Source of the DNA: Planobispora rosea
Lineage (GTDB): Bacteria > Actinomycetota > Actinomycetes > Streptosporangiales > Streptosporangiaceae
NCBI RefSeq assembly: GCF_014648175.1
Contig: NZ_BMQP01000016.1
Coordinates: 1 to 64,000 of the forward strand
DNA: 64,000 nucleotides
Reading direction: 5' to 3'
The notes below the pieces were generated by a model. It had not been told where the DNA came from. It worked only from the letters and a program-made list of their open reading frames with translations, and ran no database searches. Position numbers and translations under genes: made by a program. Each line of letters opens with the position of its first letter. Position 1 is the stretch's first letter. Shown here piece after piece: positions 24,416 to 38,365 of the stretch.

Positions 24416-24835
24416 ATGGGCGAGAACGGGGTCGTGAGCGTAGGGAATGCGGGGCCGGCGGGGGTCCGGTCTCCAGATGATCTGCCCTTCGGTATAGATC
24501 TCGATCTGAGCGGCAGACGCGCGGTGGTCCACGTCACCGGAGCGCTGGACATGGCCACGTCCCCATCCCTGCGGGACGCGCTGGAACCCCTGTGGGATGC
24601 GGTGCGCGAGGGTTGCGTGATCCTCAACCTGGCCACCATGACCTTCTGCGACTCCACAGGGGTGGGGACGCTGATCGCGGCCTTCAAGGAGTGCCGCGAG
24701 CGCGAGGCACGGCTGCTGCTGGCCGCGGTCCCGCTTTTCCTGCTGCGAATGTTGCGCACCACACAACTGATCGCCTTGTTCGAGACCCACACCACGCTGG
24801 AGGAGGCATTGGCCGCTTCGGCGGGCAGAGCCTGA
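24416..24835 (+). CDS. STAS-domain anti-sigma-factor antagonist (copy 2)
   Basis: A 139-residue protein: LDLSGRRAVVHVTGALDMAT, then CVILNLATMTFCDSTGVGTL, with the phosphoacceptor serine in DSTGVG, and a C-terminal helix. It is a paralogue of copy 1, transcribed divergently. Neither has an adjacent RsbW-like kinase, so both probably feed into stress-sigma networks elsewhere. A terminator follows 66 bp after the stop. Confidence 0.88.
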   Translation: MGENGVVSVGNAGPAGVRSPDDLPFGIDLDLSGRRAVVHVTGALDMATSPSLRDALEPLWDAVREGCVILNLATMTFCDSTGVGTLIAAFKECREREARLLLAAVPLFLLRMLRTTQLIALFETHTTLEEALAASAGRA

Positions 24836-24901
24836 ACCGGCGGGGACACCTGAACCGGCGGGAGCGCATGAGCCGGCGGCCGTTGCCGTACCCGTTGCAG
24901 C

Positions 24902-24936
24902 AAAAAGCCCCGGAGCGTAATCGCTTCGGGGCGTTT
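24902..24936. terminator. Bidirectional terminator between the STAS gene and tRNA-Ile
   Basis: GCCCCGGAGCG and CGCTTCGGGGC form an 11-pair stem (one G-U) with loop TAAT, flanked by five A on the left and TTT on the right, so it can serve the STAS gene (+) and tRNA-Ile (-). Confidence 0.88.
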
Positions 24937-24943
24937 GTCGAGG

Positions 24944-25017
24944 TGGGGCTACCAGGACTTGAACCTGGGACCTCTTCCTTATCAGGGAAGCGCTCTAACC
25001 GACTGAGCTATAGCCCC
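24944..25017 (-). tRNA. tRNA-Ile (anticodon GAT)
   Basis: A 74-nt cloverleaf on the minus strand: acceptor GGGGCTA/TAGCCCC, anticodon stem CTTCC/GGAAG with loop CTGATAA, T-loop TTCAAGT, A73. It lies downstream of gyrA and the DUF3566 gene, its normal actinobacterial position. Confidence 0.97.
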
Positions 25018-25110
25018 TCATCGTGCGAGAACGGTATCGCATCCGCGAGGCGGTGGCGAATCCATTCGCTCGGACAGGGAAAAGCTTACCGCGTTCCGGG
25101 ACCTGCCCGC

Positions 25111-25158
25111 GCCACGTCCCAGGACCGCCACGTCCCAGGACCGCCGCGTCCCCGGACC
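25111..25158. repeat. Three 16-bp tandem repeats downstream of the DUF3566 gene
   Basis: Units GCCACGTCCCAGGACC (twice) and GCCGCGTCCCCGGACC. The third has diverged so that it forms the left arm of the adjacent hairpin at 25143-25178. Confidence 0.85.
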
Positions 25159-25178
25159 GGTACGGCCGGGGACGCGGC
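25143..25178 (-). terminator. Long perfect hairpin terminating the gyrBA-DUF3566 transcript
   Basis: A 13-bp perfect stem (GCCGCGTCCCCGG and its complement) with a 10-nt loop, placed 20 bp after the DUF3566 stop. There is no T-run, as is common for GC-rich actinobacterial terminators. Confidence 0.7.
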
Positions 25179-25197
25179 GGGCGGGCCGTCACGACGG

Positions 25198-26031
25198 TTA
25201 CTCGGCCTCGCTGAAGGTGACCTCGACGCCGCCGACCAGGTCGGAGGCGACGTTGTAGATGACCGCGCCGATGGTCGACAGGGCCGTGACGAGCACCACG
25301 TTGACCGCGCCGATCAGGGCGGTGTAGCCGAGGATGCGGACCGGCTCGAACCAGGAGGCGATGTCGAAGGAGATGGCGGAGCCGCTGCCCTCTCCCTGGG
25401 TGAACTTGTTCACCGCGTCGGTGATCGAGTCGAAGACGCCCAGGCCGCTCAGCACCATGTAGAGCACCGCGACCGCGACGAACAGCACCACGAAGCACAC
25501 CAGCGACAACACGAAGCTGAACTTCATGGCCGACCAGGGCTCGATCCGGCGCAGGACCAGGTGGGCCTTGCGCGGCGTCCGCGGCGCCGAGCCGTCCTGC
25601 CCCTTCTTGGAACCCAGCTCAGGCGAGGAGGGAGCCGACAGGCCGGCCGGTCCCATCCGGTCCGCGACGACCGGTCCCATCTTGTCCACGGCAGGCTGCG
25701 GCGGGGCCGCGGGGGAGGACACCGGACCAGGGGACACCGGACCAGGGGACACCGGACCGGGCGCCCACGCCTTGGCGGTCTCGGCGGACGCGGGGCGGAT
25801 CCGGATCGTGGAGTCACCCGGCTGGTCGTCCTCGATCGCCTTCACCTTGGACCTGCCCTTGAGTTCGTCGGTCGCCGAGTCGTCAGTCGCCGGCGTGGGA
25901 GCGTTACCGTCGTCCGGTGACTCGACCACCTCGACAACATCCGTTTCAGTGGTCTTGTCCATCTTCTCCGTCACCTGCTCGCGTGTCGATGGGGCGGCCG
26001 ACCGCGGACTCGATCCGGCCTGAGCGCTCAC
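25198..26031 (-). CDS. DUF3566 membrane protein
   Basis: A 277-residue protein. A long acidic/Pro-rich cytoplasmic N-terminus (about 1-150) leads into RKAHLVLRRIEPWSAMKFSF and two membrane helices that define DUF3566. It follows gyrA by 3 bp, and its ribosome site (AAGGGGAG) lies inside the end of gyrA, so it is the last gene of the gyrB-gyrA operon. Its function is unknown; the invariant gyrA linkage suggests an envelope or division-related role. The linker contains a GPVSP repeat from 15-bp tandem DNA repeats at 25717-25761. Confidence 0.9.
   Translation of the reverse strand: MSAQAGSSPRSAAPSTREQVTEKMDKTTETDVVEVVESPDDGNAPTPATDDSATDELKGRSKVKAIEDDQPGDSTIRIRPASAETAKAWAPGPVSPGPVSPGPVSSPAAPPQPAVDKMGPVVADRMGPAGLSAPSSPELGSKKGQDGSAPRTPRKAHLVLRRIEPWSAMKFSFVLSLVCFVVLFVAVAVLYMVLSGLGVFDSITDAVNKFTQGEGSGSAISFDIASWFEPVRILGYTALIGAVNVVLVTALSTIGAVIYNVASDLVGGVEVTFSEAE
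25717..25761. repeat. Three 15-bp in-frame repeats in the DUF3566 gene
   Basis: GGACACCGGACCAGG occurs twice and GGACACCGGACCGGG once, encoding GPVSP repeats in the disordered N-terminal half. The period is a multiple of three, so the frame is kept. Confidence 0.9.
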
Positions 26032-26034
26032 GGG

Positions 26035-28518
<2,484 letters not shown>

Positions 28519-28578
28519 GGGGTGTGGATCCTTTTCAGAGTCGGACAGGAGAGGCTGTACGGCTGCCGCCACACATCG

Positions 28579-30921
<2,343 letters not shown>

Positions 30922-31593
30922 TCAGCCGTAGGTGTCGCCCGGGCCCCGGCTCCCGGTCACCCGCAGTCCTCCGCTGGGCCGGGGTCCGTTCTGCGGGCCC
31001 TGCACGTTCACCCGCCGCACCATCCCGTCTCCCAGCTCCTCGTTCAGGCGCCTGATCAGGGTCCGGGCCAGCAGCCGTACCTGGGTGGCCCAGGCGGTGG
31101 AGTCGGCGGACACCACGACCTCCCCGTCGGCGAAGCTCTCCGGCCGGGTGTGGGCGGCCATCTCGACGCCGACGATCTCGTGCCAGCGGCCGAAGACCCC
31201 GCCCACCGCCACCGGCTTCTCCCAGCCCCGGTCGGCGAGCAGGTCGGCGATGGCGCGGCCGAGCAGCTGGGGGTCCCCCGAGGCCCTGAGCGGTCCCGCG
31301 GTCTTCCGCCGGGGTTCGCGGCGGGGGAGCTGGCCGCGTCTGGCCGCGTCCGCCTTGGCCTGGGCGAGTTTCTCCCTCGCCAGGGCGGCTCCCTTGGCCG
31401 CCGTACCACCTGTCGTACTACCGGTCGCGCTACCTGTCGTGCTACCGGTGGCGCTGCCCGCTGCGCCGCTCGCTCCGCTGCCCGCGGAGTCGTCCACAGC
31501 CTTGTCGACGGCGCTGCTCACGGCCCCGGGCTCGGGGCCCCGCACGCCGGGCTTCCTGTCTGGTCCCGGTACGGGGGACCGCTCATCGGACAC
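30922..31593 (-). CDS. DciA-like DUF721 protein
   Basis: A 223-residue protein. The C-terminal 110 residues are the DUF721 domain ([53 protein letters not shown]). DciA is the helicase-loading partner of DnaB in bacteria lacking DnaC or DnaI. The N-terminus is disordered, with a low-complexity Gly/Ser/Thr/Ala stretch ([18 protein letters not shown]). The GTG start overlaps the recF stop by 11 bp, so recF and dciA form one unit. Confidence 0.88.
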   Translation of the reverse strand: MSDERSPVPGPDRKPGVRGPEPGAVSSAVDKAVDDSAGSGASGAAGSATGSTTGSATGSTTGGTAAKGAALAREKLAQAKADAARRGQLPRREPRRKTAGPLRASGDPQLLGRAIADLLADRGWEKPVAVGGVFGRWHEIVGVEMAAHTRPESFADGEVVVSADSTAWATQVRLLARTLIRRLNEELGDGMVRRVNVQGPQNGPRPSGGLRVTGSRGPGDTYG

Positions 31594-32902
31594 GGTTCAC
31601 GCTCCCTTCCGCCACGTCGAACCATGCCCCGGCGAGCTCCTGCGGAACATCGCCGGGGACCGCGGCGGTGATCAGCACCTGCTCGGCGGAGGAGACGAAC
31701 TCGGCGAGGCGACGGCGGCGCTGGGTGTCCAGCTCCGCGAAGACGTCGTCGAGGATCAGCACCGGGTCGCCGCCGTCGGCCCTGAGCAGTTCGTAGGCGG
31801 CCAGGCGGAGAGCCAGGGCGAACGACCACGACTCGCCGTGGCTGGCGTAGCCCCGCGCGGGCAGTTCGCCCAGTCCGAGGAAGAGATCGTCACGGTGCGG
31901 GCCGACGAGGGTGACGCCGCGCTCCAGCTCGGCGTTCCTGACCTCCAGCAGGGCCGCCCGCAGAGCCGGCTCGATCACGCCCCGGTCGATCACGCTCCGG
32001 CCCGCCACGGCCTGCGCCGTCGCCGGTCCGCCGCCCGGGGAGATCTCAGCGGGGGAGATCTCGGCCGAGGGGATCTCGGCGGAGGGGATCTCAACCGGGG
32101 GAGCCTCGGCCGGGGGAACAGCGGCTGGGGAAAGACCGTCCCCGCCTGTGGACAACGTGCCGCGGTATTCGAGGCCCGCCGGGGCCGAGCCGGGCGCCAG
32201 GGCGGCGTAGGCCGCGGCGACCAGCGGGCGCAGCGCCTCGACCAGCTCCAGCCGGGCCGCCAGCAGCTCGGCGCCGTGCCGGGCCAGGTGGGCGTCCCAC
32301 ACCTCCAGCGTGCTCAGCACGTCTCCGGCCCCGGCCGCCGCGAACCCCGCGTCGTTCTCCGCCCGCCGGCCGCTCCGGCTTCCCCGCCGGGCCTGGGCGG
32401 CCGTGCGCAGCAGGGCGCCACGCTGCTTGAGCACCCGGTCGTAGTCGGCGCGGACCCCGGCGAACCTGGGGGCCCTGGCCACCAGCAGGTCGTCCAGGAA
32501 GCGGCGCCGCTCGGCCGGGTCGCCCTTGACCAGGGCGAGGTCCTCGGGGGCGAACAGCACGGTGCGCAGCAGCCCGATGACGTCACGCGGGCGGGACATC
32601 GGCGAGCGGTTCAGCCTGGCGCGGTTGGCCCTGCCGGGGTTGATCTCCAGCTCGACCAGGGCGCGCCGGTCGTCGCGCACGACCACCGAGCGCACGACGG
32701 CCCGCGACGCGCCGTGCCGTACCAGCGGGGCATCGGTGGCGACCCGGTGGCTCGACTGCGTCGCCACGTAGCCCAGCGCCTCGACCAGGTTGGTCTTGCC
32801 CTGCCCGTTCGGCCCCACGAAGGCCGTGACGCCCGGCTCCAGGCCGAGATCGACGGTGTCGTAGGACCGGAAGTCGGTGAGTGAGAGATGGGCTACATGC
32901 AC
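31583..32902 (-). CDS. recF: RecF replication/repair ATPase with repeat insertion
   Basis: A 439-residue SMC-like protein: Walker [16 protein letters not shown] near residue 30, the signature [18 protein letters not shown] and Walker [12 protein letters not shown] near the end. RecF loads RecA at gaps by working with RecO and RecR. It is longer than the usual 360-380 residues because about residues 255-305 contain proline-rich repeats with [20 protein letters not shown]. Upstream it is separated from gnd by 86 bp and downstream it is fused in frame space with dciA. Confidence 0.95.
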   Translation of the reverse strand: MHVAHLSLTDFRSYDTVDLGLEPGVTAFVGPNGQGKTNLVEALGYVATQSSHRVATDAPLVRHGASRAVVRSVVVRDDRRALVELEINPGRANRARLNRSPMSRPRDVIGLLRTVLFAPEDLALVKGDPAERRRFLDDLLVARAPRFAGVRADYDRVLKQRGALLRTAAQARRGSRSGRRAENDAGFAAAGAGDVLSTLEVWDAHLARHGAELLAARLELVEALRPLVAAAYAALAPGSAPAGLEYRGTLSTGGDGLSPAAVPPAEAPPVEIPSAEIPSAEISPAEISPGGGPATAQAVAGRSVIDRGVIEPALRAALLEVRNAELERGVTLVGPHRDDLFLGLGELPARGYASHGESWSFALALRLAAYELLRADGGDPVLILDDVFAELDTQRRRRLAEFVSSAEQVLITAAVPGDVPQELAGAWFDVAEGSVNRVR

Positions 32903-32988
32903 CCCGTTACGTTATTACCTTCCCGCCCGTACGGCCCGCGCCTGTGGACAACGCGGGCCCGAGCCGTACGGGGAGCCGGTGTACGGGA

Positions 32989-33933
32989 CTACTTGTCGGC
33001 CTCGACCGGCGGGACGACGTCCGCACCGGGGGCGTCGGCGCCCTTCTCCACCTCTCCGGCCTTGGCGGTGACGGCGTGCCCGCCGAACTGGTTGCGCAGG
33101 GCGGCCACCACCTTCATCGCCGGGGAGTCGTCCTGGCGGGAGGCGAACCGGGCGTACAGGGCGGCGGTGATGACAGGCAGCGGGACCGCGTGGTCCACCG
33201 CCGCCTGCACGGTCCACCGGCCCTCGCCCGAGTCCTGCGCGTAGCCGCGCAGCTCCGACAGGTCGGGGTCCTCCTCCAGCGCGCGGACCATCAGGTCCAG
33301 CAGCCAGGAGCGGATCACCGTGCCGTGCCGCCAGCTCTTGAACGCCCCGGCCACGTCGGTCACGACGTCGGCGGCCTCAAGGAGCTCCCAGCCCTCGGCG
33401 AAGGCCTGCATCATGCCGTACTCGATGCCGTTGTGGACCATCTTGGCGAAGTGGCCCGCGCCGATCTGGCCCGCGTGGACGAAGCCGTCCTCCCCCTGGG
33501 GCTTGAGGGTCTGGAAGATCGGCATGAGGCGCTGGATGTCGGAGTCGGCCCCGCCGACCATCAGCGCGTAGCCGTTCTCCAGTCCCCAGACGCCGCCGCT
33601 CACCCCGCAGTCGACGAAGCCGATGCCCCGGGTGGCGAGCTCCGTGCCGTGCTTCTGGTCGTCCACATAGTGGGAGTTGCCGCCGTCGATCACGATGTCC
33701 CCGGCGGAGAGCAGCTGTCCGAGCTCCTCGACGGTCGCCTGGGTCGGCGCCCCCGCGGGGACCATGACCCACACCGCGCGCGGCGCCTCGAGCCGCTCCA
33801 CCAGCTCCTTCAGGCTCGCGACGTCGCTGACCGCCGGGTCACGGTCGTAGCCCACGACGTCGTGGCCGCCGCGGCGCAGGCGCTCGGCCATGTTGCCGCC
33901 CATCTTCCCCAGCCCGACCATGCCGATCTGCAT
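32989..33933 (-). CDS. gnd: 6-phosphogluconate dehydrogenase, short form
   Basis: A 314-residue oxidoreductase of the short bacterial class (about 300 residues, against 470 in the long class). It has the Rossmann motif MQIGMVGLGKMGGNMAERL, DIVIDGGNSHY and VDCGVSGGVWGLENGY (substrate phosphate and catalytic region). It oxidatively decarboxylates 6-phosphogluconate to ribulose 5-phosphate; the short class often uses NAD+. Its location between recF and dnaN is conserved in actinomycetes. Start ATG at 33933. Confidence 0.93.
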   Translation of the reverse strand: MQIGMVGLGKMGGNMAERLRRGGHDVVGYDRDPAVSDVASLKELVERLEAPRAVWVMVPAGAPTQATVEELGQLLSAGDIVIDGGNSHYVDDQKHGTELATRGIGFVDCGVSGGVWGLENGYALMVGGADSDIQRLMPIFQTLKPQGEDGFVHAGQIGAGHFAKMVHNGIEYGMMQAFAEGWELLEAADVVTDVAGAFKSWRHGTVIRSWLLDLMVRALEEDPDLSELRGYAQDSGEGRWTVQAAVDHAVPLPVITAALYARFASRQDDSPAMKVVAALRNQFGGHAVTAKAGEVEKGADAPGADVVPPVEADK

Positions 33934-33957
33934 TCGAGCACCCCCTTCAGGGTTCCA

Positions 33958-34698
33958 TCATCCACCCGGTGCCAGCCGGGCCCGCGCGAGCCGTACCAGC
34001 TCGGCGTTCCCCGCTACGGGACCGCCCACAGGGTTGTGGAGGACGTCCTCCAGCCCGATGCGCGTGGCCAGCCCCAGCCGTCCGGCCTCATCCACAAGTA
34101 CCCATGTCGGGGCGTGCTCACCATGGAGCAGCCGCGGACCGGGAACAGCCAGCTCGTCGAGCCGGTCGAGTACGGCGTGCGCGCGGGCCACGGCGGTCTC
34201 CTCCGTACCGCCGATGATCTCCACGAGCACGCGGACGCACTCCAGGCCGGTCGCGGCCAGCGCCTCGGCGTCCTCCACGGACCAGACTCCGGCCTCGACA
34301 TCCACGCCGAGCCGCCGAAGATCTTCCCACATGTCCGGAAAACCCGGCTCCGAGAGGTTGACCGAGGCGAAGTCCGGCCGTCGTTCCGGGGGCAGGGCGG
34401 CCCAGCCGCGTACTTGCCGGCGCCGCTCCTGCGCATCCCCGCCGGTTATCCACAGGCCTGTGCTCACTCCGACGGGAAGCCCCGGCGCGGCCCGCCGTAC
34501 CGCGCCGACGGCGGCTCCGATGTGGACCGCGCTGAGAGACTCTCTGCCCGCCTCGTCCCGCGGATGGATGTGCACGGCGCCCGCACCGGCCTCACGCGCC
34601 TCACGGGCCGCCTCAGCGAGCTCCAGCGGCGTCAGGGGGAGGGCGGGGTGGTCACCCGGCCGCCTGCTCCCGTTGAGACAGGCCTTGATCAAGGTCAT
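33958..34698 (-). CDS. BKACE-family beta-keto acid cleavage enzyme
   Basis: A 246-residue TIM-barrel protein: LIKACLNGSRRPGDHPALPL at the start, the metal-binding GAGAVHIHPRDEAG and VRVLVEIIGGTEET. This is the BKACE fold (DUF849), which condenses beta-keto acids with acetyl-CoA to give an acetoacetate-type product. It is shorter than typical BKACE proteins (about 270-300) and the substrate is unknown. GGGAGGGAAC precedes the ATG. It overlaps no neighbour, and ends 25 bp before the gnd start. Confidence 0.8.
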   Translation of the reverse strand: MTLIKACLNGSRRPGDHPALPLTPLELAEAAREAREAGAGAVHIHPRDEAGRESLSAVHIGAAVGAVRRAAPGLPVGVSTGLWITGGDAQERRRQVRGWAALPPERRPDFASVNLSEPGFPDMWEDLRRLGVDVEAGVWSVEDAEALAATGLECVRVLVEIIGGTEETAVARAHAVLDRLDELAVPGPRLLHGEHAPTWVLVDEAGRLGLATRIGLEDVLHNPVGGPVAGNAELVRLARARLAPGG

Positions 34699-34843
34699 GT
34701 TCCCTCCCGTCGCCTGTGGAAACCGGAGGGAACATGATCTCAGGGGATGACGCTCCCGTCCCCGGCGACTCCTCGTCCCCGGCGATTCCCCCGTCCCCGG
34801 GGACACGCGCCTCGGCTCGCGTGCGCTTCAGCTCGCGTGCGCT

Positions 34844-35983
34844 TCAGCTCGACAGCCGGATCGGCATGATCAGGTAGCGGTAGTCGGGGGCGCCGCCGTC
34901 CTCCACGGGCTTTCCACCGGTGAGGATGGCGGGTTTGGTGGAGGTGGTCATCTGCAGACGGGCCACGTCGGAGTCGATCGCGGCCAGGCCGTCCAGCAGG
35001 AACTGGTGGTTGAAGGCGATGTTGATGTCGTCGCCCTCGAAGTCCACCGGCAGGACTTCCACGGCCTGCGCCTCCTCGCCGCTGCCGGCCTCCAGGACGA
35101 CCTCGCCGCCGCGGAAAGCCAGCCGGACCGGGGTGTTGCGCTCGGCGACCAGGGCCACGCGCTTGACCGCCTCGACGAAGCTCCCGACGGGCAGGTCCGC
35201 TCGGGCGGAGAACTCGGTGGGCAGCAGCGAGCGGTACTTGGGGAACTCGGGGTCGAGCAGCCGGGTGGTGGTGCGCCGCCCGGCGCTGGAGAAGCCGATC
35301 ATGCCCTCCCCGGTGCCGCCGACGGAGCTCAGCGCGATCTCGACCTCGGCCCCGGTGGCGCCCATGGCCTTCGCCGCGTCGGCGAGGGTCTTGCCGGGGA
35401 TCATGGCGATCGCCGAGATGTCCGGCTGCTCCGGCTGCCACTTCAGCTCCCGTACGGCCAGGCGGTAGCGGTCGGTGGCGGCGAGGGTCACGGTGTCGCC
35501 CTCGATCTCCATGCGCACGCCGGTGAGCATGGGGAGGGTGTCGTCCTTGCCGGCGGCGACGGCGACCTGGCCGACCGCCGAGGCGAACACGTCGCTGCCG
35601 ACCCTCCCGGCGGCCGGGGGCATCGCCGGCAGGGAGGGGTAGTCCTCCACAGGCATGATGGGGAGGGTGAACCGGGCGCTGCCGCAGGTGACGATGGCGC
35701 GGGCCCCCTCCACCACGAAATCCACAGGCTGTGCGGGGAGCGCCCGGGTGATCTCGGCGAGGAGCCTGCCCGAGACGAGCGTCATGCCCGCCTCACCCGT
35801 CTGCGGTTCGAGGGTCACCTCGGCGGAGACCTCGTAGTCGAAACCGGAGAGCTTGAGCTGCCCGCTCTCGGTGACCTCCAGTCGCATGCCGGCCAGCACC
35901 GGCACGGAGGGACGCGCCGGCAGGCTGCGTGCCGTCCATGCGACCGCCTCTGCGAGTACGTCTCGGTCGACCCGGAACATCAC
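34844..35983 (-). CDS. dnaN: DNA polymerase III beta sliding clamp
   Basis: A 379-residue clamp of three topologically repeated domains. Visible landmarks are SVPVLAGMRLEV in domain I, DTLPMLTGVRMEIEGDTVTLAATDRYRLAVRE in domain II (given here in parts: TDRYRLAVRE), and the C-terminal YRYLIMPIRL. It encircles DNA as a dimer and tethers polymerase III. GTG at 35983 has AGGAGG nine bases upstream; ATG is the second codon. It is separated from dnaA by the origin region. Confidence 0.95.
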   Translation of the reverse strand: MMFRVDRDVLAEAVAWTARSLPARPSVPVLAGMRLEVTESGQLKLSGFDYEVSAEVTLEPQTGEAGMTLVSGRLLAEITRALPAQPVDFVVEGARAIVTCGSARFTLPIMPVEDYPSLPAMPPAAGRVGSDVFASAVGQVAVAAGKDDTLPMLTGVRMEIEGDTVTLAATDRYRLAVRELKWQPEQPDISAIAMIPGKTLADAAKAMGATGAEVEIALSSVGGTGEGMIGFSSAGRRTTTRLLDPEFPKYRSLLPTEFSARADLPVGSFVEAVKRVALVAERNTPVRLAFRGGEVVLEAGSGEEAQAVEVLPVDFEGDDINIAFNHQFLLDGLAAIDSDVARLQMTTSTKPAILTGGKPVEDGGAPDYRYLIMPIRLSS

Positions 35984-36574
35984 GTGGATCTGCCTCCTGT
36001 GTATCGAGCGCTGTCCGCTCTGTGCCTTCGGTGCCTTGGGTTCAAGTGTTCACTGTCCCGCGCATGCGCTCCCCCGGAACCCTTCTATGGGTTTTGAGTT
36101 TTCCCTTGAGAGATAAGTGGGGTCATCACAGTAGGGGGTGTGGAAACTGTGGAAGACCAGTGTTTCCGCAGTTCAGTAGCTGTTTTTTCATCCACCGGGG
36201 TTGTGGGCGGAGGATGTGGGTAACCCGCGCGCCTGGGGATGACGGAACTGTACCCACAGGCCGTCCCCAGATCTTGGGTCTGCCGTCCCCAGCTTCCCCG
36301 TGGTTATCCACGATGTTTCCACAGCTTATCCACGGGGTAGGAGTCCGTTTTGTGCCTGGGGAAAACACTGCGCACAGGGCGTCCACACGTTGTCCACGAG
36401 TTACCAACAGGTTGTCCCCAGGTTCTCCCCAGACTCGTCCACATCTGCTGAAGACCCTTCATGTTCCCCGAACCCCTTTTTGATCATGGTCGGGACCCCG
36501 AACGACTCCTTATCACGGCCCAGTGATTGATCCACAAGGTTTTCCACAGGCTGTGCATCGTCTGAGGAGAACGC
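35984..36574. other. Replication origin oriC with DnaA boxes
   Basis: The 591-bp region between dnaN and dnaA is rich in 9-mers near TTATCCACA or TTGTCCACA: TTATCCACG at 36304-36312 and 36326-36334, TTGTCCACG at 36390-36398, TTGTCCCCA at 36412-36420, TCGTCCACA at 36435-36443, TGATCCACA at 36528-36536 and TTTTCCACA at 36540-36548, with reverse-orientation TGTGGAAAC at 36140-36148. The AT-richest parts (36090-36115, 36470-36515) are candidate unwinding elements. No gene is present. Confidence 0.9.
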
Positions 36575-38365
36575 TCATCCACCGCGTGACTGCTGCTTGA
36601 TCCTGGTCGTCAGCTCGTTGACCTGGTTGTAGATCGAGCGCCGCTCCGCCATCAGGGAACGGATCTTCCGGTCGGCGTGCATGACCGTGGTGTGGTCACG
36701 GCCGCCGAACTGCTGGCCGATCTTGGGGAGCGACATGTCGGTGAGCTCCCGGCACAGGTACATCGCGATCTGCCGCGCGGTGACCAGCACCCGGGAGCGG
36801 GAGGTGCCGCACAGGTCCTCGATCGACAGGCCGAAGTAGGTCGCCGTGGAGGCCATGATGCTCGCGATGGTGATCTCCGAGTCGGCGTCCTCGGTGATCA
36901 GATCCTTCAGCACGACCTCGGTGAGCTGCAGGTCCACCGACTGCCGGTTCAAGCTGGCGAACGCCGTCACCCGGATCAGCGCGCCCTCCAGCTCGCGGAT
37001 GTTGGTGGAGATGCGGCTGGCGATGTACTCCAGCACCTCTGGCGGGGCGGCCAGACCCTCCTGGATCGCCTTCTTGCGCAGGATCGCGATGCGGGTCTCC
37101 AGCTCGGGCGGCTGGACGTCGGTGATCAGGCCCCACTCGAACCGGTTGCGCAGCCGGTCCTCCAGGGTGATCAGCTGCTTGGGCGCCCGGTCGCTGGAGA
37201 TGACGATCTGCTTGTTGGCGTTGTGCAGGGTGTTGAAGGTGTGGAAGAACTCCTCCTGCGTCTGCTCCTTGCCCTCAAGGAACTGGATGTCGTCCACCAG
37301 CAGGATGTCCACAGCCCGGTAGCGGCCCCGGAAGTTGTCGGCCTTGTGGTCACGGATGGAGTTGATGAAGTCGTTGGTGAACTCCTCCGAGCTGACGTAT
37401 CTCACCCGCGCGCCGTCGTAGAGGCTCTGCGCGTAGTGGCCGATCGCGTGCAGCAGGTGCGTCTTGCCCAGACCCGAGTCGCCGTAGATGAACAGCGGGT
37501 TGTACGCCTTGGCCGGCGCCTCGGCCACCGCGACTGCGGCGGCGTGCGCGAAACGGTTGCTGGAGCCGATGACGAATGTCTCGAAGGTGTACTTCGGGTT
37601 CAGCCGTCCCGGTTCCTTCGCCGTACGGCCGCCGCCGCCCGGACGGGAGTCCCACCTGTTCTGCGGGGGCGCGGGGGCAGGGCTCGGCGCAGGACGGTCG
37701 AAGCTCTCACTCTCCGGACGCGGCGGAGCGGGCTGCGGAGTGTAGCCGCTGCGGCCGTACCCGGAGCTCTGCTCGGCCGGAGACTGCCCCGCGGGGGGCT
37801 CCGCCGGGAGGTACGGCTGTGCGGGCTCCTCGGCCTGAGGATAGGAGGGGTAGGGGAACTGCTGAGCCTGTGGCTGACGCTGTGGATATTCGGTGGACGG
37901 AGCGGAACCGCCCCCCGCGGGCGGATAGCCGCCCCGAGCACCGGAACCCCCTGTCGGCTGGGGAATCACCGGCTGTGTATAACCTTGCCGCGCTCCGTCA
38001 CCCTGTGGATAGTTTCCCTGGGAGGGCTGTGGAATCTGGGGATATCCCGGCGGGGGAGCCTGGGGACGCGCCTCGGGACCCGCCGGGCCGTTCTCGTCGG
38101 CCTTCGAGACGGAGGGGTCCACCACCACAACGAACCGGACCTGCATGCCCAGTTCCTGGGAGAGCGCGTGGGTGAGCAGCGGGCGGAGCCTGCCCTCCAG
38201 GACATCCCTGGCGAAATCGGTGGGAGCGGCGAGCACCACGGTGTCGTGCATGAGGCCGAAGGGCTTGGTCTGAGCCAGCCAGGCACGGTGCACGGGCGAG
38301 ACGTCCTCGTTGAGCGAGTGCCTCAGCACCTGAGCCCAGACCGCGCCGAGATCCATTTCATTCAT
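36575..38365 (-). CDS. dnaA: Chromosomal replication initiator DnaA
   Basis: A 596-residue protein. Domain I covers about residues 1-85; domain II is a very long Pro/Gln/Gly/Tyr-rich linker (about 90-265) typical of mycelial actinomycetes. Domain III is the AAA+ ATPase with Walker [15 protein letters not shown] at residue 295, and [15 protein letters not shown]. Domain IV has the DnaA-box reader [17 protein letters not shown]. It binds the 9-mers at both flanks, oligomerises and opens oriC. GGAGGAGG precedes the ATG. DnaA boxes upstream of the gene suggest autoregulation. Confidence 0.97.
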   Translation of the reverse strand: MNEMDLGAVWAQVLRHSLNEDVSPVHRAWLAQTKPFGLMHDTVVLAAPTDFARDVLEGRLRPLLTHALSQELGMQVRFVVVVDPSVSKADENGPAGPEARPQAPPPGYPQIPQPSQGNYPQGDGARQGYTQPVIPQPTGGSGARGGYPPAGGGSAPSTEYPQRQPQAQQFPYPSYPQAEEPAQPYLPAEPPAGQSPAEQSSGYGRSGYTPQPAPPRPESESFDRPAPSPAPAPPQNRWDSRPGGGGRTAKEPGRLNPKYTFETFVIGSSNRFAHAAAVAVAEAPAKAYNPLFIYGDSGLGKTHLLHAIGHYAQSLYDGARVRYVSSEEFTNDFINSIRDHKADNFRGRYRAVDILLVDDIQFLEGKEQTQEEFFHTFNTLHNANKQIVISSDRAPKQLITLEDRLRNRFEWGLITDVQPPELETRIAILRKKAIQEGLAAPPEVLEYIASRISTNIRELEGALIRVTAFASLNRQSVDLQLTEVVLKDLITEDADSEITIASIMASTATYFGLSIEDLCGTSRSRVLVTARQIAMYLCRELTDMSLPKIGQQFGGRDHTTVMHADRKIRSLMAERRSIYNQVNELTTRIKQQSRGG

